Source: Enterovibrio baiacu (GTDB lineage: Bacteria; Pseudomonadota; Gammaproteobacteria; Enterobacterales; Vibrionaceae). Taken from it: 64,000 nt of DNA. Shown one piece after another: positions 7,988-16,546 of this stretch; positions within the stretch are counted from its first letter, which is position 1; each line of letters begins with the position of its first letter. The stretch spans positions 285,973 to 349,972 of the forward strand of contig NZ_SCHN01000008.1 in the NCBI RefSeq assembly GCF_004120195.1. The letters run 5' to 3'. The notes below the pieces were generated by a model. It did not search any database and had not been told where the DNA came from. It worked only from the letters and a program-made list of their open reading frames with translations. Position numbers and translations under genes: made by a program.

Positions 7988-10813
7988 ATGCCTCGCCTTT
8001 TGCTTGCTCGAACTTTTTTCAGGTACTTTATTGCGTTCATGCTGCTGATTGCTGCGCGTGTATCGTTCGCTGATCCTATTTTTTATGCATTTCCTTTTCA
8101 GCAACCGAACGATACGACCTCCGTTGAATCCATTAAATCGGTTGGCGACTCAGGGATGTGGTTGCTCGATACGGCAGGAAAGGTCAGCTATTACGATGGC
8201 GTCCACTTTCATTTACTTGAAGCGTTTGTCCCAGCGTTATCTAAGCCTGTGTCTTGTATTGAAGTCTTTGATGGCGGGTTGTGGTTAGTCGCAGACGGTG
8301 AATTGTACGAATACAATCAAAATGAAAACACCCTAACAAAGCATGACATTGATGGTCCTGCCCAAATCATCGCGACTAAACAACGCCTTTGGGTTTCCAC
8401 GGATAACGCCGTTGTTGCTTTTCAAGCAGGCCAGCGATTGCCAGAAACGATGCTTAGCCAACCCGTATCAAGAATTTTCACCACGCAAACGCGCACGTAT
8501 TTTCTAAAAGATCACGAACTCTATTTTGCTGACAACATGTCCACGTCCTTGTTTTCACATACGTCAATGACGGCCGTACAAAATGTTGATGACGCCATAT
8601 GGGTGGGTACCCGTGAAGGTGTGTTCGTTTTGCACCACAATGAACTAACGGCTGCAAAGGGTAAAGCATCGCAACCTTGGCATTTGGCAGGAAAGCTGCT
8701 TAGCGATTTAGCCATTTCGAGCATCAATGTAAACGAAGAAGGCGTTTGGGTTGGAGGGCGAGATGGCTTACGCCTGAGCCAACAACTTGACTACTCATCG
8801 GCTCAATTTAAAAAAATCGAGAATAACCCGGACGACATTTACGGCTTTGCTGGGCAAAACGTTTACGACATTGAAATCGCCGACAATGGCGACTTATGGG
8901 TCGCGACTGATCAGGCGCTAAACTATCGTTCTATCATTGCCATCAACATTGCGCGGTTTCCGCTCCATGATATACGTGAAGCAATGGGTGAAGACCGTGT
9001 AAGTGGCTTAGAAAGAGACAATGACAGTTATTTAATGAGCGTAAGAAATACACTGATTGCGCTGTCTTCTAGCACACTTGAAAAGCAGCGTGTTGCCACA
9101 TTAAACATTGTCGTCGAAAGTATGGATAGACTCGATAGCACCCTTTGGGTAGCTGCATCATCGGGTCTCTATGCGTATTCATCAGCCACTTTTGAAGAAG
9201 AGCGTTGGCGCGTGCCGTCGATGTTTACTCGTCAGCCAATTGATAGCGTGATTGCAGATTCTCATTCGCTATGGGTCACTGTGGGAAACAGTGTTTATCG
9301 CTATTGGCCAAAAACAGAAACCATCGTTAATTACGGGAATGAATGGGCAAGTGACGAAAATACACGTCTACATGCATTGGTTGACTTGGATGATGAGGGA
9401 ATCTGGCTAGGCACGACCAACGGTATTTTTCATTTCTATGATGGTGCTTTTAATAAAGTAGTGTCCCGCGAACAAATTGGTGCTGTTCAAAGCTTGGAGG
9501 CTGACGGCAATGGTTATCTGTGGGTATTGTCGAATCGAGGCGTTTATCGTCGTTTGCATAAGCCATCTGCCGTGGGTATTGAACCTGTCATGTTTAATAG
9601 TGCTGAAGAGCGAACACGGTGTCTTTCGCTCACCGACGATGCAGCGCTATTGGTGACCAGTAAGGGGTTACGAAAACTGCCGACGTTAACGGGTACTGCT
9701 GCTGTTTCTTACAACGCAAACCAGTTCAATCAAACGTCAACACTGCCACACCATTGCTATTTCAGTGATGACACTCTCGCGCTTGCTGGTGATTGGGGGG
9801 TGTTTTCATTTGATCTTCAGACAATGGGCGATTTGTTTGAACGGGAAGTGTTTGAAGCGAGTATCGGTGCGTTGTTTGTTGATGGAAAACCTTGGCGTTT
9901 AGGGTCTAAACATAGTGAACCCTTAGCATTTTCAAGCAAAAGTGCATTGATGGTGGACGTTGGCCTAATGCCATTCGGAAACCGGAAGGAGCTCCAATAT
10001 CGCCTCGACGGGCGTGGTGCTGGTAACTGGTACAGTACGCAAGATCAACGTTTGGTCTTTGATTCTCTCGAGCCCGGGCGTTATGCCCTTATTATTAAAA
10101 GTCCTACGCGCACAGATCCTGAACGTGAAGTGACCTTGTTGTCCTTTTCAATCAACTCTCCTTGGTTCTATAACCCGTGGTATTACATTAGCTTTATGCT
10201 GTTGATGGGGGGCGTTGGTTACCTTTTTGCTCGAAAACGTACAATGATTATTAAGGCGCAAAATAGGCAACTCAGAGAGACGGTGCATAAGAAAGTGGCG
10301 ACAATTGCAAAGCAGCAGCACTTTGTTGAGGTAACACCGCCACGCAGAGAAGAATATTGTCATCTCCCTTTGCCGCAAATGCTGCCGTCGCTTGAGGAAG
10401 CTGCGTTGTTGGACGAGCAGGAGGGAGGAACGGAACATCATGAAGATCAGCTCGATGAGTCCCGCGAATGGCGAGCATCAGTGAGTGAGCATATTGGCAG
10501 CCACTTCCATGATCCCGAATATTCACCGTCTATCCTTTCAAAAGCGCTATTTATCTCAGAGCGAAGTCTTCAACGGCGCTTTAAAGTAGAGTTTGGGTGT
10601 ACGTTTAAGGAAGCGTTAATCGCGACGCGACTGGAACAGGCAAGTTGCATGTTGCTCCAGGGAGATAAGATTTCTGATGTTGCTGTTGCATGTGGTTTCA
10701 ATGAGCCATCTTATTTTGCCAAATCGTTTAAAGCAAAATACAACTGCACACCTTCGCAGTTCAAAGAAGATAAAAATAAAGAAGGGATAGAGAAAAAAAA
10801 GAGCGTGGTATAG
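7988..10813 (+). CDS. tfoS: TfoS-like membrane-anchored AraC-family regulator (chitin/competence)
   Basis: A one-component transmembrane regulator of 941 aa. Visible order: signal peptide or N-terminal anchor (about 1-28, ending VSFADP); a long periplasmic beta-propeller of repeated two-component-regulator-propeller blades (LWLVADGE, IWVGTREGVF, VWVGGRDGLR, LWVATDQ, IWLGTTNGIF, about 40-640); a Y_Y_Y-type domain (LQYRLDGRGAGNWYS, about 670-720); one transmembrane helix (about 730-755); and a C-terminal AraC HTH pair (LSKALFISERSLQRRF and ISDVAVACGFNEPSYFAKSFK). There is no kinase or receiver domain. This architecture and the znu/feo neighbourhood match V. cholerae TfoS (VC2080), which is known to activate the sRNA TfoR in response to chitin oligosaccharides. 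Function here is inferred from that match. Confidence 0.85.
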   Translation: MPRLLLARTFFRYFIAFMLLIAARVSFADPIFYAFPFQQPNDTTSVESIKSVGDSGMWLLDTAGKVSYYDGVHFHLLEAFVPALSKPVSCIEVFDGGLWLVADGELYEYNQNENTLTKHDIDGPAQIIATKQRLWVSTDNAVVAFQAGQRLPETMLSQPVSRIFTTQTRTYFLKDHELYFADNMSTSLFSHTSMTAVQNVDDAIWVGTREGVFVLHHNELTAAKGKASQPWHLAGKLLSDLAISSINVNEEGVWVGGRDGLRLSQQLDYSSAQFKKIENNPDDIYGFAGQNVYDIEIADNGDLWVATDQALNYRSIIAINIARFPLHDIREAMGEDRVSGLERDNDSYLMSVRNTLIALSSSTLEKQRVATLNIVVESMDRLDSTLWVAASSGLYAYSSATFEEERWRVPSMFTRQPIDSVIADSHSLWVTVGNSVYRYWPKTETIVNYGNEWASDENTRLHALVDLDDEGIWLGTTNGIFHFYDGAFNKVVSREQIGAVQSLEADGNGYLWVLSNRGVYRRLHKPSAVGIEPVMFNSAEERTRCLSLTDDAALLVTSKGLRKLPTLTGTAAVSYNANQFNQTSTLPHHCYFSDDTLALAGDWGVFSFDLQTMGDLFEREVFEASIGALFVDGKPWRLGSKHSEPLAFSSKSALMVDVGLMPFGNRKELQYRLDGRGAGNWYSTQDQRLVFDSLEPGRYALIIKSPTRTDPEREVTLLSFSINSPWFYNPWYYISFMLLMGGVGYLFARKRTMIIKAQNRQLRETVHKKVATIAKQQHFVEVTPPRREEYCHLPLPQMLPSLEEAALLDEQEGGTEHHEDQLDESREWRASVSEHIGSHFHDPEYSPSILSKALFISERSLQRRFKVEFGCTFKEALIATRLEQASCMLLQGDKISDVAVACGFNEPSYFAKSFKAKYNCTPSQFKEDKNKEGIEKKKSVV

Positions 10814-10884
10814 CCGCCAAGCTATACCACGGGTGTCAAAGACACCTTCGCTTGCTGCCGGAGGTGTGTGGGTAACCACACACC
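10805..10884 (+). other. Three consecutive hairpins at the tfoS 3' end
   Basis: Three perfect stems follow in 80 bp. Stem 1 is GTGGTATAGC (10805-10814) with GCTATACCAC (10821-10830); it contains the tfoS stop codon. Stem 2 is GGTGTC (10832-10837) with GACACC (10841-10846). Stem 3 is GGTGTGTGG (10863-10871) with CCACACACC (10876-10884), closed by a GTAA (GNRA-type) tetraloop. None is followed by a T-run. They may form a structured 3' UTR or a transcriptional barrier between tfoS and the region where tfoR is expected. Confidence 0.6.
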
Positions 10885-11250
10885 GTCTGGAATTTGTTTC
10901 GATTAGATGAATCCATTAAAGCGGTTTCCCCTTCCCCGCAGATAGTAATTTCCCGCCATTATTTCATTCCGATTAAAAAGCTTAGTTTTTTTTGTGGCGC
11001 CTCTAAATTTTTAGGGGGCTTAATGGATGCATTTCTCTGGTTTTTAACGAAATTAACGGAAAACAACGTAATCCATCGAAAGATTGTGGAAACAAAATCT
11101 CACTCAAGTGTCCGTTTTTCTGACAGTTTTACGGGTTTGAATGACATGAATTTGACGATTTTAACGTTTGTTGTCTTTGGCTTATCTCTCTAAACGGTTC
11201 GTTTGTTGATCAAAAACAACTTTATATAAGAAACATTTTGCAATACTTTA
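10885..11250. other. AT-rich intergenic region in the expected tfoR sRNA position
   Basis: This is the rest of the 474-bp gap between tfoS and feoA. In V. cholerae the competence sRNA TfoR (about 100 nt, activated by TfoS, promotes tfoX translation) is encoded between the tfoS and feoA loci, so this is where an orthologue would sit. I cannot pin its ends. Visible landmarks are a C-rich stretch (CCCCTTCCCC at about 10928), a T8 run at 10986-10993, and a weak stem CCTCTAAA/TTTAGGGG near 11000. A 99-codon open frame here (10894-11193) has no ribosome site and looks spurious. Confidence 0.3.
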
Positions 11251-11258
11251 GTCGCAAA

Positions 11259-11273
11259 TGTATATGATTCTCA
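11259..11273. promoter_or_regulatory. Fur-box-like site upstream of feoA
   Basis: TGTATATGATTCTCA matches 12 of the 14 defined positions of the 7-1-7 Fur consensus TGATAAT-N-ATTATCA. It ends 14 bp before the feoA start, close enough to block transcription or initiation. Iron/Fur repression of feo is established in related bacteria; the assignment here is by motif only. Confidence 0.65.
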
Positions 11274-11287
11274 TTTTGGTTGTGATT

Positions 11288-11521
11288 ATGAAGCTAGCTG
11301 AGCTCAAACCGGGATTCTCGGGTCGCGTAACGTCGCTTGCGAACGTGCCGGTCATTCCGCGAAAAAAACTGATGGCGATGGGGTTATTGCCTGATACACA
11401 AGTGACCGTGGTGCGCATCGCCCCTATGGGTGACCCTATTCAGGTTCGAGTTCGTGGCTGCGATATCGCGCTTCGTTTAAGCCTTGCAGAGAATATTGAG
11501 GTATTGAACGATGCAAAGTAA
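11288..11521 (+). CDS. feoA: Ferrous iron transport protein A
   Basis: Small cytoplasmic SH3-like protein (77 aa) that supports FeoB-dependent Fe(II) uptake. The start MKLAELKPGFSGRV is the standard FeoA N-terminus. An upstream in-frame Met at 11258 would add a hydrophobic stub and overlap the Fur-like site, so it is rejected. The family signature KKLMAMGLLPDTQVTVVR and the closing segment DIALRLSLAENIEV are present. It overlaps feoB by 11 bp, indicating coupled translation. Confidence 0.93.
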   Translation: MKLAELKPGFSGRVTSLANVPVIPRKKLMAMGLLPDTQVTVVRIAPMGDPIQVRVRGCDIALRLSLAENIEVLNDAK

Positions 11522-13793
11522 GCAACTACTCACTGTCGGCAACCCTAACTCGGGTAAAACGACGCTGTTTAACCGCTTGACCGGTGGTCGCCAAGAAATT
11601 GGTAACTGGGCTGGGGTGACAGTAGATAAAAAAACAGGGCAAGCACACATAGGTGAAGAAAGTTTTCTGATCACCGATTTGCCAGGTATCTACACATTAG
11701 ATAACGCTGACGGTGAAAACAGTCTTGATGAATCCATTGCGATCACCGCACTTTTCTCGCACCCAAGCGATCTTATCGTCAATGTTCTTGATGCCAGCAG
11801 TTTAGAACGCAGCCTCTATTTAACGCTTCAGCTGAGAGAGCTTGGCCGCCCAATGGTGGTGGTGTTGAATAAAATGGATGTTGTGCAGCAGCAAGGCTTC
11901 TCCATCAATACTGATGTGTTATCTGAAGCGATTGGCTGCCCTGTTCTTACCGTGACGGCAACCTCGATGGATGATGTTGAATCGTTCAAACAGGCACTAC
12001 CAAAACAAATTCAACCAGCCCAAGCGTGTTCACCACTGTCTATTCAATATGGCGGCGATATCGAATCTGCCATCTCGGCGATTGCAGCATCTCTAAAAGA
12101 CACCGAGATTGCGTATCAGCGCGCGGCAGCGATTCGTTTGCTTGCAGGTGATGCTATTTTGTTGAATCAGCTTTTGGCTGATGCTCAAGCAAACGTGAAG
12201 CACATTACCACTGAAGCAAGCCGAAAGTCAGATACGGATTTGGTCATCGCAGACGTGCGTTATTCGCGCGTTGCGGATATTTGTCATCAGTGTAAACAGC
12301 AAGATCTCCCGTTAACGGAACGCGTGACGGATGCCATCGACAATGTATTGCTGAACCGTTGGTTAGGGTTGCCACTCTTCTTTGTGGTGATGTACCTGAT
12401 GTTTATGTTCTCTATTAATATCGGCAGCGCATTTATTGATTTCTTCGATATCAGTACTGGCGCAGTGTTGGTGGATGGTGGACATTACCTGCTCGATAAC
12501 CATCTGCCTGTTTGGTTGGTGACTATCATTGCTGATGGTGTTGGCGGCGGTATTCAAACGGTCGCCACCTTCATTCCTGTCATTGCGTGTTTGTACCTGT
12601 TCATGTCTTTGCTAGAAAGCTCTGGTTACATGGCGCGTGCGGCCTTTGTACTCGACAAATTCATGCAGAAAGTCGGTCTTCCGGGTAAAGCGTTCGTGCC
12701 ATTGGTGTTGGGTTTTGGCTGTAATGTGCCAGCCATCATGGCAACCCGAACCCTTGATCAAGAAAGGGAACGTCGACTTGCAGCCGCAATGGCTCCCTTC
12801 ATGTCTTGCGGCGCAAGGCTTCCTGTTTATGCGTTGTTTGCAGCCGCGTTCTTCCCTGAACAAGGTCAAAACATAGTCTTCCTTCTGTACCTTATGGGTA
12901 TTGCAGCAGCCATTTTTACGGGCATGGTGTTACGCCGTACATTGTTCCCAGGTGATAGCGAAGCCTTGATCATGGAAATGCCACGCTATGAGTTACCACG
13001 CTTAAAAGATGTGATGCTCAAAACATGGCACAAACTCAAGCGCTTTGTTCTTGGTGCGGGTAAAACCATCGTGGTCGTGGTCACCATTCTGAGTTTCTTC
13101 AACTCGATTGGTACAGATGGAAGCTTTGGTAACCAAGATTCAGAACAGTCAGTGTTGTCGGAAGCCGCGAAAATCGTTACACCTATTTTTGCACCTATTG
13201 GTATTCAAGAAGATAACTGGCCAGCAACGGTGGGTATTATCACGGGCATTTTTGCGAAAGAAGCCGTGGTAGGTACGTTGAACAACCTGTATGCCTCACC
13301 GTCTGATGAAGAAAGTGCTGAGTATGATCTTGCGGGCAGCCTTCAAGAAGCCGTGCAAAGCATTCCTGAAAACTTGTTAGGAATTAACTTTGCAGACCCA
13401 TTGGGCATTGATGTGGGTGATTTGCCCGACCAAGAGACAGTCGCGGAAGATCAAGGCGTAGATTTGAGCATCTTTGCTAACTTGAACGTGAACTTCTCTG
13501 CGGCTGGCGCTTTCGCTTACCTCGTGTTCATTCTGCTCTACACACCATGTGTTGCCGCAATGGGTGCTTATGTTCGCGAATTTGGTCGTGCGTTCTCTGC
13601 TTTCATTGCTAGTTGGACGATGTTGCTAGCGGTTGTTGCAGCTACCTTGTGCTACCAAGTGCTTGCTTTCTCATTGTCGCCGGTGACCAGCATGTTGTGG
13701 ATAGCGGCAAGCATTGCTGTGATGCTACTGAGCATTGTTGGATTAGGCGTTTATGCCAAGCGTGAGAAAACACAGCGCTGGGCAACACTATGA
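11511..13793 (+). CDS. feoB: Ferrous iron transporter B (GTPase-coupled permease)
   Basis: Inner-membrane Fe(II) transporter of 760 aa. The N-terminal G domain has G1 GNPNSGKTTLF (about 10-20), a G2/G3 region with the switch DLPGIYTL, and G4 NKMD (about 121-124). A helical regulatory domain follows, then a polytopic membrane core with two Gate domains; the conserved LGFGCNVPAIMATRTL (about 400-415) and FAKEAVVGTLNNLY motifs are visible. It overlaps feoA upstream and feoC downstream by a few bases, so the three form one operon, probably Fur-controlled. Confidence 0.97.
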   Translation: MQSKQLLTVGNPNSGKTTLFNRLTGGRQEIGNWAGVTVDKKTGQAHIGEESFLITDLPGIYTLDNADGENSLDESIAITALFSHPSDLIVNVLDASSLERSLYLTLQLRELGRPMVVVLNKMDVVQQQGFSINTDVLSEAIGCPVLTVTATSMDDVESFKQALPKQIQPAQACSPLSIQYGGDIESAISAIAASLKDTEIAYQRAAAIRLLAGDAILLNQLLADAQANVKHITTEASRKSDTDLVIADVRYSRVADICHQCKQQDLPLTERVTDAIDNVLLNRWLGLPLFFVVMYLMFMFSINIGSAFIDFFDISTGAVLVDGGHYLLDNHLPVWLVTIIADGVGGGIQTVATFIPVIACLYLFMSLLESSGYMARAAFVLDKFMQKVGLPGKAFVPLVLGFGCNVPAIMATRTLDQERERRLAAAMAPFMSCGARLPVYALFAAAFFPEQGQNIVFLLYLMGIAAAIFTGMVLRRTLFPGDSEALIMEMPRYELPRLKDVMLKTWHKLKRFVLGAGKTIVVVVTILSFFNSIGTDGSFGNQDSEQSVLSEAAKIVTPIFAPIGIQEDNWPATVGIITGIFAKEAVVGTLNNLYASPSDEESAEYDLAGSLQEAVQSIPENLLGINFADPLGIDVGDLPDQETVAEDQGVDLSIFANLNVNFSAAGAFAYLVFILLYTPCVAAMGAYVREFGRAFSAFIASWTMLLAVVAATLCYQVLAFSLSPVTSMLWIAASIAVMLLSIVGLGVYAKREKTQRWATL

Positions 13794-14014
13794 TTCTGAC
13801 TGATCTTAAACAGTACATTGAGGCACACCCTAAATGTAGCCAAGCTGAATTGGCGAAAGCCTTTAACCTTTCAGAGGATGGTGTTGATGCCATGCTGTCT
13901 GTTTGGGTGAAAAAAGGCAGGGTGAAGACCATCGTATCGGACCGACAAGGTAAATCAGAGCGACGGTATATCTGGTTAGCCAATGACGAGTTTGGGATCA
14001 CCGTTATCCAATGA
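13790..14014 (+). CDS. feoC: FeoC-type small winged-helix protein
   Basis: 74-residue protein with a winged-helix N-terminal half (LTDLKQYIEAHPKCSQAELAKAF). It begins within the last codons of feoB (4-bp overlap) and is followed by a terminator. FeoC proteins associate with FeoB and, in enterobacteria, carry a four-cysteine iron-sulfur site. Here I see only one cysteine (near residue 15), as in Vibrio-type FeoC, so a role as a FeoB partner rather than an Fe-S sensor is more likely. Confidence 0.85.
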   Translation: MILTDLKQYIEAHPKCSQAELAKAFNLSEDGVDAMLSVWVKKGRVKTIVSDRQGKSERRYIWLANDEFGITVIQ

Positions 14015-14015
14015 C

Positions 14016-14044
14016 AAAAAAGCGCGGGAAACCGCGCTTTTTTT
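14016..14044. terminator. Bidirectional terminator between feoC and the HIT gene
   Basis: AGCGCGG (14021-14027), loop GAAA, CCGCGCT (14032-14038), with an A-run before and a T-run after. It ends the feo operon and, in reverse, the convergent HIT gene. Confidence 0.92.
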
Positions 14045-14086
14045 GTGTCTTATGCTTCGCGGCGTCATGTTCCGCGAATAACCACA

Positions 14087-14515
14087 TTATGCGGCAGTAA
14101 ACTCTGGATGAGACGCGAAAATTGCTAGCCATTTCTCGACTTCCGCTGATTGTTCTTCCTCAGAACGCAAGTTACCCGGTGTATTCCCCCAAACAGGACT
14201 TGGCCACGCTGCGTCTGTCGTGAATCGTGCGATATGGTGAATGTGAAGCTGAGGCACCATGTTCCCAAGCGCTGCCACGTTCATTTTTTCTGGGTTCGTT
14301 TCTTTTTCGATGATGCTGGCCAGCAAGCTCGATTCACGCATAAGTTGCTGTTGGTCAGCATCACTGAGGTGGTGAATTTCTCGCAGTTCAGCGATTTTCG
14401 GAACGAGGATAAACCAAGGACCAATAGCTTCTTTAATCAGTAAAAGACGGCAAAGAGGGAAGTCGCCAATCCAACTGGTATCTGCAGCAAGACGTGGGTG
14501 TAATTCGAATGCCAT
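14087..14515 (-). CDS. HIT-family protein (histidine triad nucleotide hydrolase/transferase)
   Basis: 142-residue HIT-superfamily protein, likely a cytoplasmic nucleotide-binding hydrolase. The histidine motif appears near residue 92 as LHIHHIARF, a variant of the canonical H-x-H-x-H that I recall from HIT proteins of Vibrio and Pseudomonas. The N-terminal FELHPRLAADT and the central WFILVPK segment fit this subgroup. It stands alone, convergent with feoC. The substrate cannot be stated from sequence. Confidence 0.8.
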   Translation of the reverse strand: MAFELHPRLAADTSWIGDFPLCRLLLIKEAIGPWFILVPKIAELREIHHLSDADQQQLMRESSLLASIIEKETNPEKMNVAALGNMVPQLHIHHIARFTTDAAWPSPVWGNTPGNLRSEEEQSAEVEKWLAIFASHPEFTAA

Positions 14516-14745
14516 GTTGTTTTCTCTTAAATGAAGGATTGTTCAAAAAGCTACTTGGGATTACCAGTAATGTAAACCGATGACTCAGATAAAACTATCG
14601 TCGTCGCGCGTTACGTCATCTTGCGTAATTGTCTTGTAACAATCACAAAACGTAACCTTGTGTTGGCAATTACACACCGAGCTGTTTGATTAGCTATTAG
14701 GCTAAAAATATCGGCATTGGGCGTGAATAATCACGAGGTACGGGG

Positions 14746-15345
14746 ATGGATTATATAGAGGTTTTAGATTTTTGGTTTGGGGATGCAGATGCGCCTCAAT
14801 CCGATGATGAACGCCAGTCGCTGTGGTTCCGAGGAAAGGGTGAAACGGACAATATTATCCGAGAGCGATTCTTACCCTACGTGAGCATGGCAGGGGAAGG
14901 GCGTTTTGCGCAGTGGCTTGATTCTCCCGAGGGCTCATTAGCCAATATCATTCTTTTAGATCAGTTTAGCCGCAATATTTACCGCGGATTGAGTGCTGCA
15001 TTTCGTTATGATGAGTTTGCGTTAGCGCTGTGTAAGCGTGGGCTTGCAAGTGCGCAAGATGAACAGCTTCCGTTGATTCAACGCGCGTTTTTCTACATGC
15101 CTTTGCAGCATTCAGAGCATCTGGAAGATCAAGAAGAAGCGCTTTTTCGGTACAGCCAATTGTGTGAAAGTGCAGGGCCTGGACTTGAGGGAATGTTCGA
15201 ACATTTCTATCGCCACGCGCGAATTCACCATGACATCGTGAAGCGATTTGGGCGTTTCCCACACCGAAATGCATCGCTAGGACGTTTGTCGACAGAAGAT
15301 GAAATCCAATGGTTGGCAGATGGTGGCGCGAGGTTTGGACAGTAG
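14746..15345 (+). CDS. DUF924 family protein
   Basis: 199-residue soluble protein of the DUF924 family, recognisable from the N-terminus IEVLDFWFGD and the downstream LILLDQFSRNIYRG-like (here IILLDQFSRNIYRG), RAFFYMPLQHSEHLEDQ and GRFPHRNASLGR motifs. The family is all-helical and tetratricopeptide-like; its biochemical role is not established to my knowledge. A purine-rich GGTACGGGG lies just before the ATG. It is a single gene with no obvious operon partner. Confidence 0.88.
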   Translation: MDYIEVLDFWFGDADAPQSDDERQSLWFRGKGETDNIIRERFLPYVSMAGEGRFAQWLDSPEGSLANIILLDQFSRNIYRGLSAAFRYDEFALALCKRGLASAQDEQLPLIQRAFFYMPLQHSEHLEDQEEALFRYSQLCESAGPGLEGMFEHFYRHARIHHDIVKRFGRFPHRNASLGRLSTEDEIQWLADGGARFGQ

Positions 15346-15388
15346 TGATGCGCTCGCCAAACCTCGATATCTGATTTACATTCAATTG

Positions 15389-16411
15389 TTAACGAAAACC
15401 GGGCATGACACGGTTTCGCCCATTTTCTTTCGCTTTATATAACTGCTCATCTGCTCTTGCCAATAAAGAAGCGCTTTCTTCACCTTCCCCTAAAGCAGCA
15501 ATACCAAATGATGCAGTAATGGAGTTTATTTTCTGGCCAGAACGCTTGTCTGTGACAGACAGTCGCTCCAAGGCTTTGCGTGTTTTCTCCGCAATTAACC
15601 AAGCCCCTTTAATCGAAACATCCGTAACCAGCACGGAAAACTCTTCGCCGCCATATCGATAAACAGTCGCCACTTCCTGCATATTTTGTTCGAGCTTATT
15701 CGCCACAATCTTGAGGACACTGTCGCCCATTTGGTGGCCAAACTCGTCATTGAACAGCTTGAAGTGATCGATATCGACCATGATAAGACACACGCCATTG
15801 TTATTGTGAACGTGCTCAGCGAGTGCCAGATCAAAGGCGCGCCTATTGAGGCAGCCTGTTAAGGCGTCATGGGAGGCTTGTTTACGGTAGTCTTCCAACT
15901 GCTGTTTGAGTTGGTCGATCTCGGTACGTTGTGCTTTAACATGCAGTTGATACTGCTCGGTCGCGGCCAGCAAATCTTGCGAACCTTGTAAAAGATCGTG
16001 GGTGATTTTTTTGCTTTCTTTGCCTTGAAGTTCGCGGTTCTTCACGTCTTCTAGCTTGGTCACGGATGAGTTCAGAATGTCCTGAAACTCTTCAGTGTTG
16101 GACATGGTCGTATCCATGCTGCTGCCAAGATCGGCGGCTAAGTCTTGTACTTTCTGGCGGAAGGTATCGAGTTCTTTTGTTGCGTCGTCAAGCAAATACG
16201 TTTCGATAAAATCGTCACAGTGTTCGACGGTGCAAAGTCCCTCTTTTTTAACGATGGCATCAAGGGCGCGGTTAAGGGCTGGGTGGGTGCCAGCACAATA
16301 GGCATACCACAGCGAAAAGTAGTGTGGTGTGGTTGGCACTTTATATTTCACCATCAAAGGCACTGCGCGTTTAAACACCCTTGTGGCTTCAATCAAAGCA
16401 TATTCATTCAT
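15389..16411 (-). CDS. GGDEF-domain diguanylate cyclase
   Basis: 340 aa predicted to make cyclic di-GMP from two GTP. The C-terminal GGDEF domain (about 175-340) has DALTGCLNRRAF, the FKLFNDEFGHQMGD metal/GTP region and the catalytic motif GGEEF (about residue 253), so it should be active. The usual allosteric I-site RxxD five residues before GGEEF is absent (the four residues there read QEVA). The N-terminal half has no membrane segment. It contains a helical, charged region with HYFSLWYAYCAG near residue 30 and a coiled-coil-like stretch before the catalytic domain, so it is probably a cytoplasmic signal-input region. Confidence 0.92.
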   Translation of the reverse strand: MNEYALIEATRVFKRAVPLMVKYKVPTTPHYFSLWYAYCAGTHPALNRALDAIVKKEGLCTVEHCDDFIETYLLDDATKELDTFRQKVQDLAADLGSSMDTTMSNTEEFQDILNSSVTKLEDVKNRELQGKESKKITHDLLQGSQDLLAATEQYQLHVKAQRTEIDQLKQQLEDYRKQASHDALTGCLNRRAFDLALAEHVHNNNGVCLIMVDIDHFKLFNDEFGHQMGDSVLKIVANKLEQNMQEVATVYRYGGEEFSVLVTDVSIKGAWLIAEKTRKALERLSVTDKRSGQKINSITASFGIAALGEGEESASLLARADEQLYKAKENGRNRVMPGFR

Positions 16412-16485
16412 TCCTGATTCTCACTTCCATGTCAAAGCTATCAGTAATGATATGCACAAACCGTACGCTGTGTTAGTTGAGAACG

Positions 16486-16515
16486 AAAAAAGCCCCGATC
16501 TTTACAATCGGGGCT
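16486..16515 (-). terminator. Terminator after argS
   Basis: AGCCCCGAT (16491-16499) pairs with ATCGGGGCT (16507-16515); read on the minus strand it is followed by five T residues. It lies 32 bp beyond the argS stop. Confidence 0.88.
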
Positions 16516-16546
16516 CTCATTTTGTGAACAAGGTTCAGCTTTTGGT

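Noticed and set aside
10894-11193. 99-codon open frame between tfoS and feoA
   Set aside because: No ribosome site, unusual composition and it falls in the expected sRNA region; no recognisable motif.
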